In this document: piece by piece, positions 63,034 through 64,000 of the stretch | Layout of the letters: each line of letters opens with the position of its first letter | Position numbering within the stretch: position 1 is the stretch's first letter | NCBI RefSeq assembly: GCF_000152885.1 | Contig: NZ_CH672404.1 | Span: 31,273-95,272 of the forward strand | Source of the DNA: Idiomarina baltica OS145 | GTDB taxonomy: Bacteria; Pseudomonadota; Gammaproteobacteria; Enterobacterales; Alteromonadaceae | Reading direction: 5' to 3' | Length of the DNA: 64,000 bases | Program-made: the position numbers and the translations under genes | Notes under the pieces: generated by a model | The model's input: the letters and a program-made list of their open reading frames with translations, nothing else | Database searches by the model: none | What the model was told of the DNA's origin: nothing

Positions 63034-64000
63034 ATGATTGAAGCAGATCACATCCCCAGTCACCGCATTATAGAAGCCGATGTGCAAGGCGATGATGAAG
63101 CCATTGACCGTGCCATTCGGCCGAAAAAGCTTGCCGATTACACGGGCCAAAAGCACGTCGTCGAACAAATGGAAATTTTTATCGAGGCGGCGCGCAAGCG
63201 CGAAGAGGCGCTGGACCATTTGTTGATTTTTGGTCCTCCAGGTTTGGGTAAAACCACGTTGGCAAATATCGTCGCAAACGAGTTGGATGTGAACATCAAA
63301 ACCACCTCGGGACCGGTGCTCGAGAAAGCCGGTGATCTCGCCGCGTTGCTGACCAATCTCGACGCCCATGATGTGTTGTTTATCGATGAGATCCATCGAT
63401 TGAGTCCGGTGGTCGAAGAGATCCTTTATCCGGCCATGGAAGACTATCAGCTCGATATTATGATTGGCGAAGGGCCCGCCGCTCGTTCTATTAAGCTTGA
63501 TTTGCCGCCGTTCACACTCATCGGGGCAACGACTCGGGCGGGAGCGCTGACATCGCCGCTACGCGATCGTTTTGGCATCGTGCAGCGCTTGGAGTTTTAC
63601 CAAGTTGAAGAGCTCACCGAAATCATCAAGCGCTCAGCGCACTATATGAACGTCAATATGGATGTCGGCGGCGCACAAGAAATCGCCCGTCGCTCACGCG
63701 GCACGCCTCGTATTGCCAACCGCTTGTTACGCCGGGTACGCGACTACGCCGAAGTCAAAGCCGACGGTAAGGTCAACCAAGATGTTGCCAGTGCCGCACT
63801 GACCATGGTGGATGTCGACCAAGCGGGCTTTGATTACATGGATAGAAAGCTGTTGTTGGCGATTATGGAAAAGTTTCTAGGTGGACCGGTGGGGCTCGAT
63901 AACCTCGCAGCAGCGATAGGCGAAGAAAAGGACACCATCGAGGATGTACTGGAACCCTATCTTATTCAGCAGGGATTCTTACAGCGCACACCGCGCGGAC
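63034..64000 (+). CDS. ruvB: Holliday junction branch-migration ATPase RuvB, 3'-truncated by window edge
   Basis: RuvB drives branch migration. The frame is open to the end of the window and codes about 322 residues out of the usual 335-340. Visible are [24 protein letters not shown] N-terminus (truncated here to 20 residues), Walker [16 protein letters not shown], Walker [11 protein letters not shown] and the sensor region [20 protein letters not shown]. The ATG at 63,034 is the likely start; it lies 27 nt after ruvA. Confidence 0.97.
   Translation, partial: MIEADHIPSHRIIEADVQGDDEAIDRAIRPKKLADYTGQKHVVEQMEIFIEAARKREEALDHLLIFGPPGLGKTTLANIVANELDVNIKTTSGPVLEKAGDLAALLTNLDAHDVLFIDEIHRLSPVVEEILYPAMEDYQLDIMIGEGPAARSIKLDLPPFTLIGATTRAGALTSPLRDRFGIVQRLEFYQVEELTEIIKRSAHYMNVNMDVGGAQEIARRSRGTPRIANRLLRRVRDYAEVKADGKVNQDVASAALTMVDVDQAGFDYMDRKLLLAIMEKFLGGPVGLDNLAAAIGEEKDTIEDVLEPYLIQQGFLQRTPRG

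Noticed and set aside
1..64000. tRNA or rRNA genes
   Set aside because: I looked in the gaps between genes and saw no cloverleaf or rRNA segment; the S23-like gene is not within a 23S gene.

Overview
This 64 kb window is an ordinary chromosomal segment of a motile, polar-flagellated marine-type gammaproteobacterium. The flg-fli-che gene order, the ParC/ParP pair in the che operon, the ccm cluster directly after the chemotaxis genes, and rssB next to galU all point to Alteromonadales. An Idiomarina/Pseudidiomarina/Aliidiomarina-like organism is my best guess from protein style, but I could not test it by search. Coding density is very high and I saw no phage, integrase, transposase, CRISPR array, rRNA or tRNA gene.

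Layout. (1) 1-16,970: the 3' part of cheR, then flgBCDE, flgFGHIJ, flgKL, one flagellin gene, flaG, fliD, fliS and a FliT-like gene, all on the + strand. Sigma-54 type promoters precede flgB and flgF. Sigma-28 type promoters with exact 11-nt spacers precede flgK, the flagellin gene and flaG. (2) 16,975-19,970: an S9 prolyl-oligopeptidase-family exopeptidase, an unknown lipoprotein and rpsT on the - strand. (3) 20,054-21,433: a decayed GAF-PAS-GGDEF gene. (4) 21,476-28,865: murJ, ribF, ileS, lspA, fkpB, ispH. (5) 28,840-30,253: a minor pseudopilin cluster (ppdA/ppdB/ygdB/ppdC-like) with heavily overlapping frames. (6) 30,419-42,610: flhA, flhF, flhG, fliA, cheY, cheZ, cheA, cheB, parC, parP, cheW and a DUF2802-like gene. 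(7) 42,607-44,582: an FlhB-C-domain protein and a FliK-like protein on the - strand. (8) 44,700-52,474: ccmABCDEFGHI and mlaA. (9) 52,564-57,593: rssB-like, a small membrane protein, galU, a LysR regulator, cmoB and cmoA. (10) 57,760-64,000: a periplasmic-sensor diguanylate cyclase, aspS, yebC, ruvC, ruvA and truncated ruvB.

How it works together. Regions 1, 6 and 7 build and steer a polar flagellum. FlhF/FlhG set the number and place of flagella, FliA (sigma-28) drives the late genes of region 1, the Che proteins control rotation, and ParC/ParP tether the array at the pole. The fliE-fliR-flhB block that usually sits before flhA is absent, so the flagellar regulon is split by housekeeping genes. 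The ccm genes mature c-type cytochromes for respiration.

The most unusual part is 11,591-14,300. Three same-orientation copies of a roughly 200-bp multi-hairpin repeat with imperfect inverted ends bracket the flagellin gene and a stand-alone four-helix-bundle gene of the 23S-rRNA-intervening-sequence (S23/avd-like) family. Stem changes between copies are compensatory, one copy carries a 104-bp-offset internal duplication, and one supplies the stop codon and last residues of the S23-like gene. I regard this repeat plus S23-like cassette as the best candidate for an undescribed element here.
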